In this document: in pieces, positions 8,578 through 16,950 of the stretch
Numbering within the stretch: the first letter of the stretch is position 1
Layout of the letters: each line of letters starts with the position of its first letter
NCBI GenBank assembly: GCA_900757595.1
Contig: CAAEOL010000032.1
Coordinates: 1 to 30,737 of the forward strand
Reading direction: 5' to 3'
Length of the DNA stretch: 30,737 nucleotides
DNA from: an uncultured Collinsella sp.
GTDB lineage: Bacteria; Actinomycetota; Coriobacteriia; Coriobacteriales; Coriobacteriaceae
Notes under the pieces: model-generated
What the model was told of the DNA's origin: nothing
The model's database searches: none
Seen by the model: only the letters and a program-made list of their open reading frames with translations
Made by a program: the position numbers and the translations under genes

Positions 8578-9654
8578 CTAGAACTGATTTAAGAAGCGCA
8601 TATCGCCCGTCATGAGCGTTCTGAGGTCGGGCAGGTCGTAGCGCAGGGCCGCGACGCGCTCGGCGCCAATGCCAAAGGCGAAGCCGGTATACTTCTCGGG
8701 GTCGATGCCACAGTTGATAAGAACGTTGGGGTCGACCATGCCGCAGCCCAGGATCTCGATCCAGCCGCTGTGCTTGCAGAAGTTGCAGCCCTTGCCGCCG
8801 CAGACGTGGCAGCTCACGTCCACCTCGCAGCTGGGCTCGGTGAAGGGGAAGAAGTGCGGGCGGTAACGCGTCTTGCGATCCTCGCCAAACATGCACTTAA
8901 CAAAGTAGTCGAGCGTGCCCTTAAGATCGCCAAAGGTGATGCCCTCGTCGACGACCAGGCCCTCGATCTGGTTGAACTGCGGCAGGTGGCAAGCGTCGGC
9001 TGTATCGGGACGGTAAACGGTGCCCGGGCAGATCATGTAGATGGGCGGCTTTTGCGACTCCATGGTGTGGATCTGCACGCCCGAGGTCTGGGTGCGCAGG
9101 AGCACGTCGGACTCGCCATGGGCGTGAGCCTCGGGGTGCGCGACGCTGCCGGGGTTGTTGTCGACCACGTAGAAGGTATCGCGGGCCGAGCGGCTCGGGT
9201 GATCCATGGGGGCGTTGAGCGCGGTGAAGTTGTAGTAGGAGGTGTCGACCATGGGGCCGGACTCGACGGTGTAGCCGATGCCGCAGAAGATGTCCTCGGC
9301 CTCCTCGATAATCTGCTTGATCAGGTGCTGGTGGCCGATCTGCGGACGGATGCCCGGCAGCGTGATGTCGACGGCGTCGTGCTCCAGTGCGCGCTTGAGG
9401 GCGGCGGCCTTCATCTCGGTGTTGCGCTCGTCGAGCATCCCCTCAATCAGCTGGCGCATCTCGTTGGCTCGCTTGCCCATCACGGGACGATCCTCGGGGG
9501 CGAGCTTGCCCATCATGCGCATCAGGCCGGTGATGCGGCCCTTGCGGCCGAGCAGCTCAACGCGCGCAGCCTCGAGCTTGGCTGCGTCGTCGGCGCCTGC
9601 GACGAGCTCCTTGGCCTCTTCCTCGAGTTTGACCAGATCATCAATCAGACTCAT
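8578..9654 (-). CDS. pheS: Phenylalanine-tRNA ligase, alpha subunit
   Basis: Catalytic class II subunit of PheRS. 358 residues (family about 330-360): N-terminal coiled-coil arm (MSLIDDLVKLEEEAKELVAG, GRKGRITGLM), then the class II core with motif 1 around HPLIKQIIEE-like sequence (HQHLIKQIIEEAEDIF), motif 2 around VYRPDTADACHLPQFNQIEG, and motif 3 near the C-terminus (GFAFGIGAERVAALRYDL). An insertion with VSCHVCGGKGCNFCKHSGW contains four cysteines in zinc-like spacing, which occurs in some bacterial PheS. The frame is open further upstream, but homology and the GAAAGGGAAG site before the ATG at 9654 fix the start. First gene of the T-box operon. Confidence 0.97.
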   Translation of the reverse strand: MSLIDDLVKLEEEAKELVAGADDAAKLEAARVELLGRKGRITGLMRMMGKLAPEDRPVMGKRANEMRQLIEGMLDERNTEMKAAALKRALEHDAVDITLPGIRPQIGHQHLIKQIIEEAEDIFCGIGYTVESGPMVDTSYYNFTALNAPMDHPSRSARDTFYVVDNNPGSVAHPEAHAHGESDVLLRTQTSGVQIHTMESQKPPIYMICPGTVYRPDTADACHLPQFNQIEGLVVDEGITFGDLKGTLDYFVKCMFGEDRKTRYRPHFFPFTEPSCEVDVSCHVCGGKGCNFCKHSGWIEILGCGMVDPNVLINCGIDPEKYTGFAFGIGAERVAALRYDLPDLRTLMTGDMRFLNQF

Positions 9655-9737
9655 GTCTTCCCTTTCGTCTCTCGCGCATCCGCGCTCCGGGACGGCTGAC
9701 GCCGCCCGATGCTGCGGATGCGCGGCCCGGTTCGGTA

Positions 9738-9780
9738 ACAAAAAACCGTCCTCGGGCATGTGCATTGCCCAAGGACGGTT
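9738..9780 (-). terminator. T-box regulatory terminator
   Basis: On the minus strand, AACCGTCCTTGGGC pairs with GCCCGAGGACGGTT and leads into a run of six T. It overlaps the region that the T-box core would need for the antiterminator, as usual in T-box leaders. Confidence 0.92.
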
Positions 9781-10024
9781 GAATTCCGCGGTACCACCTT
9801 GTTTGACCCAGCGGATGTCTGGCCCGCCGTGCCCACTCTGCACCCCTTATCGCGAGGCTCACGGCTTCCCTACTGGGGCTTCGCCGCCGCTAGCCGCGCG
9901 CCCGTTGAGGTCGCTGCTCGGGAGTGAACGCTTGGCCCTTGCCACCGCAGGAAGGCTTGCAGCCCATGACCTTCCCTCTCTTGCCGGCGACGCGGCGGGC
10001 AAAACCCTCTCCGTCAACGCATTG
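9738..10024 (-). promoter_or_regulatory. T-box riboswitch leader of pheST
   Basis: A tRNA-sensing leader controlling pheST. The T-box core AAGGTGGTACCGCGG lies at 9800-9786 (minus strand) and is followed by a terminator hairpin. Upstream, GTTGA (10018-10014) can pair with TCAAC (9908-9904) to close stem I of about 115 bases. Its distal part GGAAGG...CCTTCC contains a loop with TCATGGGCTGCAAG, like the conserved distal loop. A TTC triplet followed by A (9928-9926) sits on the 3' side of stem I where the specifier codon is expected and matches phenylalanine. The core and terminator are seen; the stem I model and specifier are inference. Uncharged tRNA-Phe should favour antitermination. Confidence 0.93.
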
Positions 10025-10030
10025 GGCTAT

Positions 10031-10036
10031 AGGATA
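10031..10036 (-). promoter_or_regulatory. Candidate -10 box for the T-box/pheST transcript
   Basis: TATCCT on the minus strand, placing the start near 10024, just before the stem I base. No recognisable -35 hexamer is found 16-18 bases upstream. Confidence 0.4.
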
Positions 10037-10158
10037 ACACATTCTGCGAGCATATCGCCGCGTTCCGTTTTGTTCGCACTGGGTATAAGGCAGGTAGCTG
10101 TGCAAACTGGCCGTACGCCCACCCGTGGCGTCCGGTCTGCGAGATCAAGGATATAGGT

Positions 10159-11733
10159 ATGGGAAAGAACAAGGATAAGATGGCCAAGCCCGCAGCGGAT
10201 AAGACGCCCAAAGGCATGAAGGTCGATAAGGCTGTCAAAAAATTCCGTAAGCTCGAGGGCAAGCTGTGGACTCGCGAGTACCTGCTCAAGATTGCCGAGT
10301 TTGACGGCGCGACCATTGCTCCCGCCAACGGCGCCGCGGCCCGCGCCGATGCTATGGGCACCCTTGCTGGCGAGCATCACAAGCTGCTGACCAGCAAAAA
10401 GTCTGTCGAACTTGTGCGCTCGCTGGCACGAGAGACCATCGCGGGCGGCAAGATCGACGACCCGCAGCTGCTCGACGAGATTCGTGTGCTCGGCCGCGAT
10501 CAACGTGAGGCCAGTGCCATCCCCACCGAAGAAGCCGAGGCCTGGACCAGGCTCACCTGCGAGGCGGACGCCGTGTGGCACAAGGCCAAGGCAGCCAACG
10601 ACTGGGCAAGCTTTGAGCCCTATGTGGATAGAATCGTCGCCCAACTTAAGCATCAGGCCGAGCTCATGGACCCCAAGCGCGACCCATACGACGTTTGGCT
10701 CGACCAGTACGAGCGCGGCCTTTCCGTCAAGAGCTTCGATGCGTTTTGCGATGAGGTCAAGGCCACGGTCGTGCCGCTCGTGCACGCCATCGGCGAGCGC
10801 GGCCAGCAGCCGGCTGCCGACTTTTTGCACGCCCGCGTGCCCGAGGCCGCCCAGCGTGCCATGAGCTTCGACCTGATGAAGCTTGTCGGCCTGAACCTGG
10901 ACGACACCACGCTTGCCTTTACCGAGCACCCGTTTAGCGAGGGCTTCTCGGTGGGCGACGCGCGCATCGCCACGCACATCTACGAGGACGACTGTATCTC
11001 CAACGTCTACAGCATCATCCACGAGGCGGGGCACGCCATGTACGAGCTGGGTGTCAATCCTGCCTATGCGCGCACCTGTCTTGAGGGTGGCACCTCCATG
11101 GGCATCCACGAGAGCCAGAGCCGCTTCTTTGAGAACACCGTTGGCCGCAGCCGCGCCTTTATGGGACCGCTGCTCGAAGTGCTGCGCCGTCACGCACCCG
11201 AAGTCTACGGCAACGTGGACGAGGACACGCTCTACCGCGCCGTGAACATCGCGCAGCCGTCGCTGATCCGCACCGAGGCGGACGAGCTCACCTACCCGCT
11301 GCATATTATGGTGCGCTACCAGATCGAGCGCATGCTGTTTGCCGGCGAGGCCACGGCCAAGGACATCCCTGCGCTTTGGAACCGCTTAATGGACGAGTAC
11401 CTGGGCATTCCCGTTCCCGACGACACGCGCGGCTGTCTGCAGGATACGCACTGGAGCGGCGGATCGTTTGGCTACTTCCCCACGTATGCGTTGGGCAGCG
11501 CCTACGACGCCATGTTTGTGCCGGCCATGTGCCGCGACGGTGTCGACCTCAATGGCGCCTGCGCGAGCGGCGATCTGGCGCCCGTCCGCGCCTGGCTGGG
11601 CGAGCACATTTGGCAGTGGGGCCGCGCCAAAGACGCGCCGGAACTCATCAAGGGCGCCTGCGGCATGGCCTTTGACGCCCGCTACTACTGCAGCTACCTG
11701 CAGGACAAGTTCACCACGCTGTACGAGCTTTAA
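10159..11733 (+). CDS. M32 family metallocarboxypeptidase (Taq-type)
   Basis: Zinc or cobalt carboxypeptidase that removes C-terminal residues from peptides in the cytosol; no signal peptide is present. 524 residues, slightly longer than the usual ~500. Diagnostic M32 motifs are all present: DARIATH (about 267-273), the metal site HEAGH (288-292, with E289 catalytic), and GGTSMGIHESQSRFFEN (310-326) carrying the third ligand region. The first 25 residues are lysine-rich (MGKNKDKMAKPAADKTPKGM) and precede the family homology, so a later start such as M20 is possible, but AAGGATATAGGT before the ATG at 10159 supports the longer form. It is divergent from the pheS leader and monocistronic. Confidence 0.93.
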   Translation: MGKNKDKMAKPAADKTPKGMKVDKAVKKFRKLEGKLWTREYLLKIAEFDGATIAPANGAAARADAMGTLAGEHHKLLTSKKSVELVRSLARETIAGGKIDDPQLLDEIRVLGRDQREASAIPTEEAEAWTRLTCEADAVWHKAKAANDWASFEPYVDRIVAQLKHQAELMDPKRDPYDVWLDQYERGLSVKSFDAFCDEVKATVVPLVHAIGERGQQPAADFLHARVPEAAQRAMSFDLMKLVGLNLDDTTLAFTEHPFSEGFSVGDARIATHIYEDDCISNVYSIIHEAGHAMYELGVNPAYARTCLEGGTSMGIHESQSRFFENTVGRSRAFMGPLLEVLRRHAPEVYGNVDEDTLYRAVNIAQPSLIRTEADELTYPLHIMVRYQIERMLFAGEATAKDIPALWNRLMDEYLGIPVPDDTRGCLQDTHWSGGSFGYFPTYALGSAYDAMFVPAMCRDGVDLNGACASGDLAPVRAWLGEHIWQWGRAKDAPELIKGACGMAFDARYYCSYLQDKFTTLYEL

Positions 11734-11757
11734 AGCTTAGACAACACACAACGCAAA

Positions 11758-11789
11758 GGGGCGCCGCAGGATCTATCCCGCGGCGCCCC
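11758..11789 (+). terminator. GC-rich hairpin after the M32 gene
   Basis: Perfect 10-bp stem GGGGCGCCGC (11758-11767) with GCGGCGCCCC (11780-11789), starting 25 bases after the stop. No T-run follows on the plus strand (CCTAGTC), so it would be a weak or non-canonical terminator. Confidence 0.5.
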
Positions 11790-11792
11790 CCT

Positions 11793-11846
11793 AGTCATTG
11801 GGGACGTTCTTTAATGACTAGTCGTTTAAGAACGTCCCCCATGACT
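11793..11846. repeat. Palindromic repeat with 19-base arms
   Basis: Arms 11793-11811 (AGTCATTGGGGACGTTCTT) and 11828-11846 are inverted copies with one mismatch, separated by 16 bases that contain the smaller palindrome GACTAGTC. Placed between convergent genes. No T-run follows either arm. It looks like a dispersed palindromic repeat rather than a terminator. Confidence 0.7.
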
Positions 11847-11925
11847 ACTTGAAATTGAACGTCAGATTGCCGCTTGGGGTCGTTTGCAGCGTCGAGCAGT
11901 TACGCGGTTTGGTAAAACCGCGTAA

Positions 11926-13257
11926 CTACAGAGCCTCGAGTGCGTTGGCGATGCGCTTCATGGCGGTGTCGGCGGATGCTTGGTCGGGGGCTTCGGCCAA
12001 AACGCGAATCACCGACTCGGTTCCGCTCTTGCGCACGAGCACGCGTCCTTCGCCCGCCAGCGATGCCTCGGCCTCGGCGATGGCGGCCTGCACACCCATG
12101 TTGCCCAGCGCGGCGTCCTTGTCCGCCACGCGCACGGCGACCTGCGCCTGCGGCAGCAGCTTGCACGGTGCCGTGAGCTGCGAGAGCGTCTCGCGCTCGG
12201 CGCGAATCACTTCCATCACGCGCAGCGAGGTCATAATGCCGTCGCCCGTGCGCTCGATATCGCCAAAGATCGTATGGCCCGTCTGCTCGCCGCCCAGGCT
12301 GTAGCCGCCCTCGCGCATCTTGGCATACACGTGACGGTCGCCCACGCCGCTGGTCACGGCACTTAGGCCGGCAAGCTCCAGCGACTTGACCAGGCCAAAG
12401 TTGCTGGCAATCGTCGGCACCACGGTACCGCCCGAAAGGCGACCGTGCTTGTTCAGATACACGCCACACACGTACAGGATCTGGTCGCCGTCTACCACGC
12501 GACCGCGCTCGTCCACGGCCAAGCAGCGATCGGCATCGCCGTCATAGGCAAAGCCCACGTCCAGGCCCTGCTCCACCACGTGGCGCTGCAGGCGCTCCAT
12601 ATGCGTGGAGCCGCAGTCGACGTTGATGTTAAAGCCATCGGGCGCGGCGTTGATCACGCGCACGTCGGCACCGAGCGCGTCAAACACCGGCTTGGCCACC
12701 GAGGAAGCCGAGCCGTTGGCGCAGTCGATACCGATCTTGACGCCCTGCAACGAAAAGTTCGCGCTGGCGATGAGCGAAGCGATGTAGCGGTTGCGGCCCT
12801 GCATGTAGTCCACCGTGGCGCCGATGTGATTGCCCGTTGCCAGCGGCACCTCGCTCTTGCCATCGATATAGTCCTCGATGAGCTCCAGCACGTCCTCGTC
12901 CATCTTAAAGCCGTCGCTGTTGACGAGCTTAATGCCGTTATCGCAAAACGGGTTGTGGCTCGCACTGATCATGATGCCGCAATCGAAGCAGCCCTCCACG
13001 GTCTGATGCGCCACGCCCGGCGTGGGGATCACGTGCAGCATATAGGCGTCCGCACCGCTCGCGACCAGGCCGCTCACCAGCGCCGCCTCGAACATATAGC
13101 TCGAGCGACGGGTGTCCTTGCCCACGATGACGCGCGCCTTGCGCTCGCGGTTGGCGCCGTAATACCAGCCCACAAAACGGCCAATCTTATAAGCGTGCTC
13201 TACCGTCAGCCCAACGTTAGCCTCACCGCGAAAGCCGTCGGTGCCAAAGTACTTCAT
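11926..13257 (-). CDS. glmM: Phosphoglucosamine mutase
   Basis: Interconverts glucosamine-6-phosphate and glucosamine-1-phosphate on the path to UDP-GlcNAc for peptidoglycan. 443 residues, the normal length. Starts MKYFGTDGFRGEAN, has the catalytic phosphoserine loop ISASHNP (S100), the metal-binding loop DGDADR (D239, D241, D243), sugar loop GGEQTGH (T in place of the more common S) and phosphate-binding RKSGTESVIRV near the C-terminus. TGTDGFRG and GEQTGH separate it from phosphomannomutases. AAGGAGAG stands directly before the ATG. It lies 83 bases after the DUF4012 gene, with a terminator between them, so it probably has its own promoter. Confidence 0.95.
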   Translation of the reverse strand: MKYFGTDGFRGEANVGLTVEHAYKIGRFVGWYYGANRERKARVIVGKDTRRSSYMFEAALVSGLVASGADAYMLHVIPTPGVAHQTVEGCFDCGIMISASHNPFCDNGIKLVNSDGFKMDEDVLELIEDYIDGKSEVPLATGNHIGATVDYMQGRNRYIASLIASANFSLQGVKIGIDCANGSASSVAKPVFDALGADVRVINAAPDGFNINVDCGSTHMERLQRHVVEQGLDVGFAYDGDADRCLAVDERGRVVDGDQILYVCGVYLNKHGRLSGGTVVPTIASNFGLVKSLELAGLSAVTSGVGDRHVYAKMREGGYSLGGEQTGHTIFGDIERTGDGIMTSLRVMEVIRAERETLSQLTAPCKLLPQAQVAVRVADKDAALGNMGVQAAIAEAEASLAGEGRVLVRKSGTESVIRVLAEAPDQASADTAMKRIANALEAL

Positions 13258-13270
13258 GCGCTCTCCTTAC

Positions 13271-13303
13271 AAAATAGGGGCGAACAGATTGCCTGTCCGC
13301 CCC
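13271..13303 (-). terminator. Terminator of the DUF4012 gene
   Basis: GGGGCGAACAG (13277-13287) and CTGTCCGCCCC (13293-13303) form an 11-bp stem with one mismatch and a 5-base loop; on the minus strand it leads into TATTTTGT. It separates the upstream gene from glmM. Confidence 0.7.
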
Positions 13304-13340
13304 AAAATGGTACTCGATTATCTGCGCTACCAGAAAAACC

Positions 13341-15653
13341 CTACGCCGACGCGCTGTCGCGAGCCGCCTGGCATGTAGGAGTCTGACGCAGCGTAAGCGG
13401 CTTGTCCCCCGCCTCGGCTGACGTGGTCAGCGTATATGTGATCGTCGTCGTCTCGCCAGCATGCAGGTCAACGGTGCCCGAATAGAAGGGGATTCCATGC
13501 CACGTAGCGGCGCCAAGACCAAACTGGGTGCCCTCGACGGTCAGATCAGTAATGTTGCCGCCCGTCGGGGCAAACAACGAGACATTCAGACGCTCGTCGT
13601 CGCGCGCGGCATCGGGCGCGCTCGCCGCGACGTAGTCGGGCAGCTTGCCGGCCTCCTCCTGCGTCATGATGTTCGTCAGGGTAACGGTGATGCGATACGA
13701 GCATGTGCCGTCACCGTTCTTGATGCCCTGGCCAATCTGCGTATCGGCATTCAGGTACCAGTCGAGCTTGGAGAAGCTCAGGTTGTTAAAGTAGACACCA
13801 GCAACGGGATCTTCACTCGGGTCATCCGGATCGGGCAGCGAGGCGTCGATGTTCATCTCCTTGATAGCGTTCTGCTCGTCATCGTTTTTCATCCACGCGA
13901 TCAGGCGGCCCTCTTCGGCACCGCGCTCAACGGCGCTGACAAGCTTCGTAACATCGACATCGCCGATACCGCCAAGGATCTTGTCGAAGGCAGCGCTGGC
14001 GACGGATGCAAAGATGCCGTCCGACTCCTCGACCGGATAGTTCCAGTACACATCGTGCATGAGGACCTTTGCGGCGTTGGTGCCGTCGACAACCGTTCCG
14101 TCGGGCAGCGACACGTTACCGACCAGGCCCAGCAGATACTGCAGGAACACTGGGTCGATACCCACGACGCCGTCAACGTCCTGGCCATATTGAGATTTCC
14201 ACAGGGCTGCGACACGCTGCGAGTTGCGGGGCCAATCAGGCGAATAGGTATTGCCCGAGTTGTACAGGTTACTGTGGTTGCCGAACAGCGCCTCATCCTC
14301 TTCGTCGACGCTCTCGACTGCCTCATCCTCGCTGAGTCCAATGCGGGGAACAAACTCGCCAATCGACATCTGGCCGTCGGTGACCGAAATCAGGCCCTGC
14401 GAACCGCCAAAGCCGCCGCAGGCACGAATCTCGACATTGTTCATGGCGTACACAAGGTAGTTGCGCGTCTGGCCGTTGGCGCCGAGCATCTGGGGAAGGA
14501 CGGGGGCGACCTTCTCCGCCGCGTCAACCGCGCCGTTGAGGGTGGCAAAGCCGTCCTTGGCCTTATCGACCAGCTCGGTCACCTGGGAAATATGAGTATC
14601 GCCAATGCCCTGGATCTTCTCGTTGGCGCTCTTGAACACCTTCGAGCTGCTGGAAAGCGAATCGGCGACCGCCTGCAGCGCGGACACGTTAATCATGCCG
14701 TCCTGGAACAGCTTGCCGGGCGTGGCCTGCGAAAGGTTATCGGCCATGGGAACCAGCGCATTGCTCGAGACATCGGACAGGGCGTCGATCATGGTGCGGG
14801 CCGCATTGATGTCGCTGCCATACACCGGGATAAACGAAGCCGCCGTCCACAGCGGGCTCGAGGTCTCCGCCTTCATGCTGTCGCAAAGCTCATCAATCTT
14901 CTTCGCGTCGTCAGGCAGCGTCGAAAAATCGCCCGACGTGACCTTGTCCTTAAGGCCACCGACGATCTCGACAGCCTCCTTCGCTTCGCTCTTTACGGTC
15001 TTTGCCGAGTTAAGCAGCATAAAGCCGCTTGCGCCAAGCACAACGAGAAGCACCGCGACTACGGCGGCAATAATGGCGCCAGTGTGACGTTTTTTGCGCT
15101 CGCCCTTGCGATGGCGATGACGGACCAAGCCGTCAGAGGTCGAACTCGACGAAGTGTCGCTACCGTAGTTCAAGCCAAAATCGTAATAATCTTCCTTGGA
15201 ACCCGAGCCCGCAAACTCGGCACCGCTATCATCCAGGCGGGCGAACGTGCCAGTCTCGGAGGCGCCGGTGTAAATCGTGCCAAGGTTACCCGTAAGCCCC
15301 GCGCCACCGGCAGAGGGAGTATTGTTGGCGGCCTTGCCGGCATTAACGTTGCCGGCGGTATTCGCGGCGTTGGCAGCACCTGCGTTGTTCGCAGATGCCG
15401 AAGGAGCCCCGCTCGGCTGCGACGTGGAGGTTGCACCGCCCGCAAAGACATTCCCTCTTGCACGGCCGGTCTTTTTTGCCTTTTGAGACTGCTCGTACAG
15501 AGCGGTAAACATCGCCGTCTCGCCCGGGGACACGCGCTTACCGGAACCGCCCTGTCCAGCGCCGCCCGGCGTGCCGGCCTTACCAGCCCCGTTCGGACGC
15601 GGCGGAACTGCAGGACGGCCGCTATCGCTGCCCTTAAAGTGATTACCAGCCAT
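13341..15653 (-). CDS. DUF4012 domain-containing membrane protein
   Basis: Single-pass membrane protein with a large extracytoplasmic domain; function not established, but DUF4012 proteins of Actinobacteria often accompany cell-surface polysaccharide genes. About 770 residues. The first ~180 are low-complexity and rich in Gly, Asn, Ala, Pro and Ser, ending in a basic stretch (RHRHRKGERKKRHT). One membrane helix follows (GAIIAAVVAVLLVVLGASGF, about 185-205), then a helical stretch and the DUF4012 core with YLVYAMNNVEIRACGGFGGS (about 400). The ATG at 15653 has GAGGA 7 bases upstream; an in-frame start 27 bases earlier lacks one. A C-terminal beta-rich portion (MTQEEAGKLPDYVAA..., GETTTITYTLTTSA) completes it. 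Monocistronic. Confidence 0.85.
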   Translation of the reverse strand: MAGNHFKGSDSGRPAVPPRPNGAGKAGTPGGAGQGGSGKRVSPGETAMFTALYEQSQKAKKTGRARGNVFAGGATSTSQPSGAPSASANNAGAANAANTAGNVNAGKAANNTPSAGGAGLTGNLGTIYTGASETGTFARLDDSGAEFAGSGSKEDYYDFGLNYGSDTSSSSTSDGLVRHRHRKGERKKRHTGAIIAAVVAVLLVVLGASGFMLLNSAKTVKSEAKEAVEIVGGLKDKVTSGDFSTLPDDAKKIDELCDSMKAETSSPLWTAASFIPVYGSDINAARTMIDALSDVSSNALVPMADNLSQATPGKLFQDGMINVSALQAVADSLSSSSKVFKSANEKIQGIGDTHISQVTELVDKAKDGFATLNGAVDAAEKVAPVLPQMLGANGQTRNYLVYAMNNVEIRACGGFGGSQGLISVTDGQMSIGEFVPRIGLSEDEAVESVDEEDEALFGNHSNLYNSGNTYSPDWPRNSQRVAALWKSQYGQDVDGVVGIDPVFLQYLLGLVGNVSLPDGTVVDGTNAAKVLMHDVYWNYPVEESDGIFASVASAAFDKILGGIGDVDVTKLVSAVERGAEEGRLIAWMKNDDEQNAIKEMNIDASLPDPDDPSEDPVAGVYFNNLSFSKLDWYLNADTQIGQGIKNGDGTCSYRITVTLTNIMTQEEAGKLPDYVAASAPDAARDDERLNVSLFAPTGGNITDLTVEGTQFGLGAATWHGIPFYSGTVDLHAGETTTITYTLTTSAEAGDKPLTLRQTPTCQAARDSASA

Positions 15654-15802
15654 AAAGAAATCCTCGCAATTGAGTCGCAATGAAAAAGTCCATAACGTTA
15701 CCAGTTTATGGCATTTTGGGCATCGACAGCTAAACTCCAGACACGGACATCAATTGGCGAAAATGCGGCACAACACCTTTTCCGTCTTGGCGGCGGCGCC
15801 AG

Positions 15803-16825
15803 CTACACCGTCAAAAACACCATCGCGATAATCATGGCAAAGCCCGCCAGGTCGGTGGGCAAAAACACCGTTCCCAGCATAAGGGCGCTGGTGATGGTGG
15901 CCGAAACCGGCTCCATGGTTCCAAGGAGGCTCGCGCGCACCGAGCCAATCTCCTTAACGCCCTGCATGTAGAACATATAGGCGAAGAACGACCCCACCAC
16001 AATAAATATCGCGAGCGCGCCGACACCCGAGGGGCCGAGCGCCGGCATATGCGCCCACGGCTGGGTAAAGATACTCATCACGATTCCCGCCGAAAGCATG
16101 GCCGAGCCCGTGACGACCGGGCTACCGTATTTGTTGAGGATTCCGGCAGGGATGATTGCTATGCAGGCACCGCCCACTGCGCACAAAAGGCCCGAGAGCA
16201 GGCCCATCGGCGAGATGTTGAGCGTACTGGGGTCGCCGCCCGTGGCGATCAAAAACGTTCCGCCCAATGCGAGCAAAATGCCAAGAGCCTCGCGCGTGCG
16301 CGGCAGTCGATGCGCGGTGACGCAGGCATACCCCATGACGACCACCAGCTGCAGGCACTGGAAGACGGTCGCGGTGCCCGCGTTGGTCAGGCGCACGGCT
16401 GACAGATAGCAAAGCTGGTTGAACAGCAGGCCAAAGATCGTAAACAGAATAAGCTGCTTGCGATCGGCGGGGGTAGTCCACAGCTCGATCAAGCGGTCGC
16501 GGTCTTTTCTGAGCACAACGAACATAAAGAGCAGGCCAGCGATAACTTGGCGCACGCTCATCAGCCAAAACGTCTCGATATGGCACACGTCAAAGAGGTA
16601 GCTGGCGCTGGTGCCAGAAAAACCCCAAAACGTACCGCCGGCAAACGCGGCGAGCGTACCCAGGGCCATCTTGCGCGCCTGGGCGTCGTTGAGGCGGTCG
16701 CGCCATGCGCGGCGGGTGCTGCGGCTCAGCTCGTCAGTCCCCTCGGGCACGATAAAATCAGACGCCGCCGTCATCGGTACCGAAGCCCTTTCACGTGCAC
16801 ACTGCGCCGAGCGCTTCTGTTCCAT
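15803..16825 (-). CDS. EamA/DMT-family transporter
   Basis: Ten-helix drug/metabolite-type exporter in the inner membrane; substrate unknown. 340 residues: a ~50-residue charged cytoplasmic N-terminus, then two repeated five-helix EamA units. The first begins ALGTLAAFAGGTFWGFSGTSASYLF with the typical early FWGFSGT segment, the second around SPMGLLSGLLCAVGGACIAI. PVSATITSALMLGT and a MEP segment (LLGTMEPVSA) near residue 305 match the family's conserved end of helix 8-9. GGGGGAGTGG lies before the ATG at 16825. An internal Met at 18 could also serve. The neighbours are not obviously related in function. Confidence 0.88.
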   Translation of the reverse strand: MEQKRSAQCARERASVPMTAASDFIVPEGTDELSRSTRRAWRDRLNDAQARKMALGTLAAFAGGTFWGFSGTSASYLFDVCHIETFWLMSVRQVIAGLLFMFVVLRKDRDRLIELWTTPADRKQLILFTIFGLLFNQLCYLSAVRLTNAGTATVFQCLQLVVVMGYACVTAHRLPRTREALGILLALGGTFLIATGGDPSTLNISPMGLLSGLLCAVGGACIAIIPAGILNKYGSPVVTGSAMLSAGIVMSIFTQPWAHMPALGPSGVGALAIFIVVGSFFAYMFYMQGVKEIGSVRASLLGTMEPVSATITSALMLGTVFLPTDLAGFAMIIAMVFLTV

Positions 16826-16891
16826 CCCACTCCCCCGAAATCAATTGGCAATAAAGCGTCCAAACTGTAGCACGAATATTGGTATGAAATA

Positions 16892-16913
16892 GCAGATGAT
16901 GCGGAGCATCTGC
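16892..16913 (-). terminator. Weak hairpin after the SipW/AAA operon
   Basis: GCAGATG (16892-16898) and CATCTGC (16907-16913) form a 7-bp stem about 40 bases after the last gene of the operon; on the minus strand it is followed by TATTTC. It is flanked by two similar 20-base copies starting GCGTCCAAA (about 16856 and 16916). It may act as a terminator; the evidence is thin. Confidence 0.3.
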
Positions 16914-16950
16914 GAGCGTCCAAATTGCAGGGACGAAAGGCACCGATGAG

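Noticed and set aside
9655..10158. Small proteins inside the pheS leader
   Set aside because: Open frames there are parts of the T-box structure and have no ribosome binding site.
13461..15683. 740-codon plus-strand frame opposite the DUF4012 gene
   Set aside because: Antisense shadow; no start site or domain evidence.
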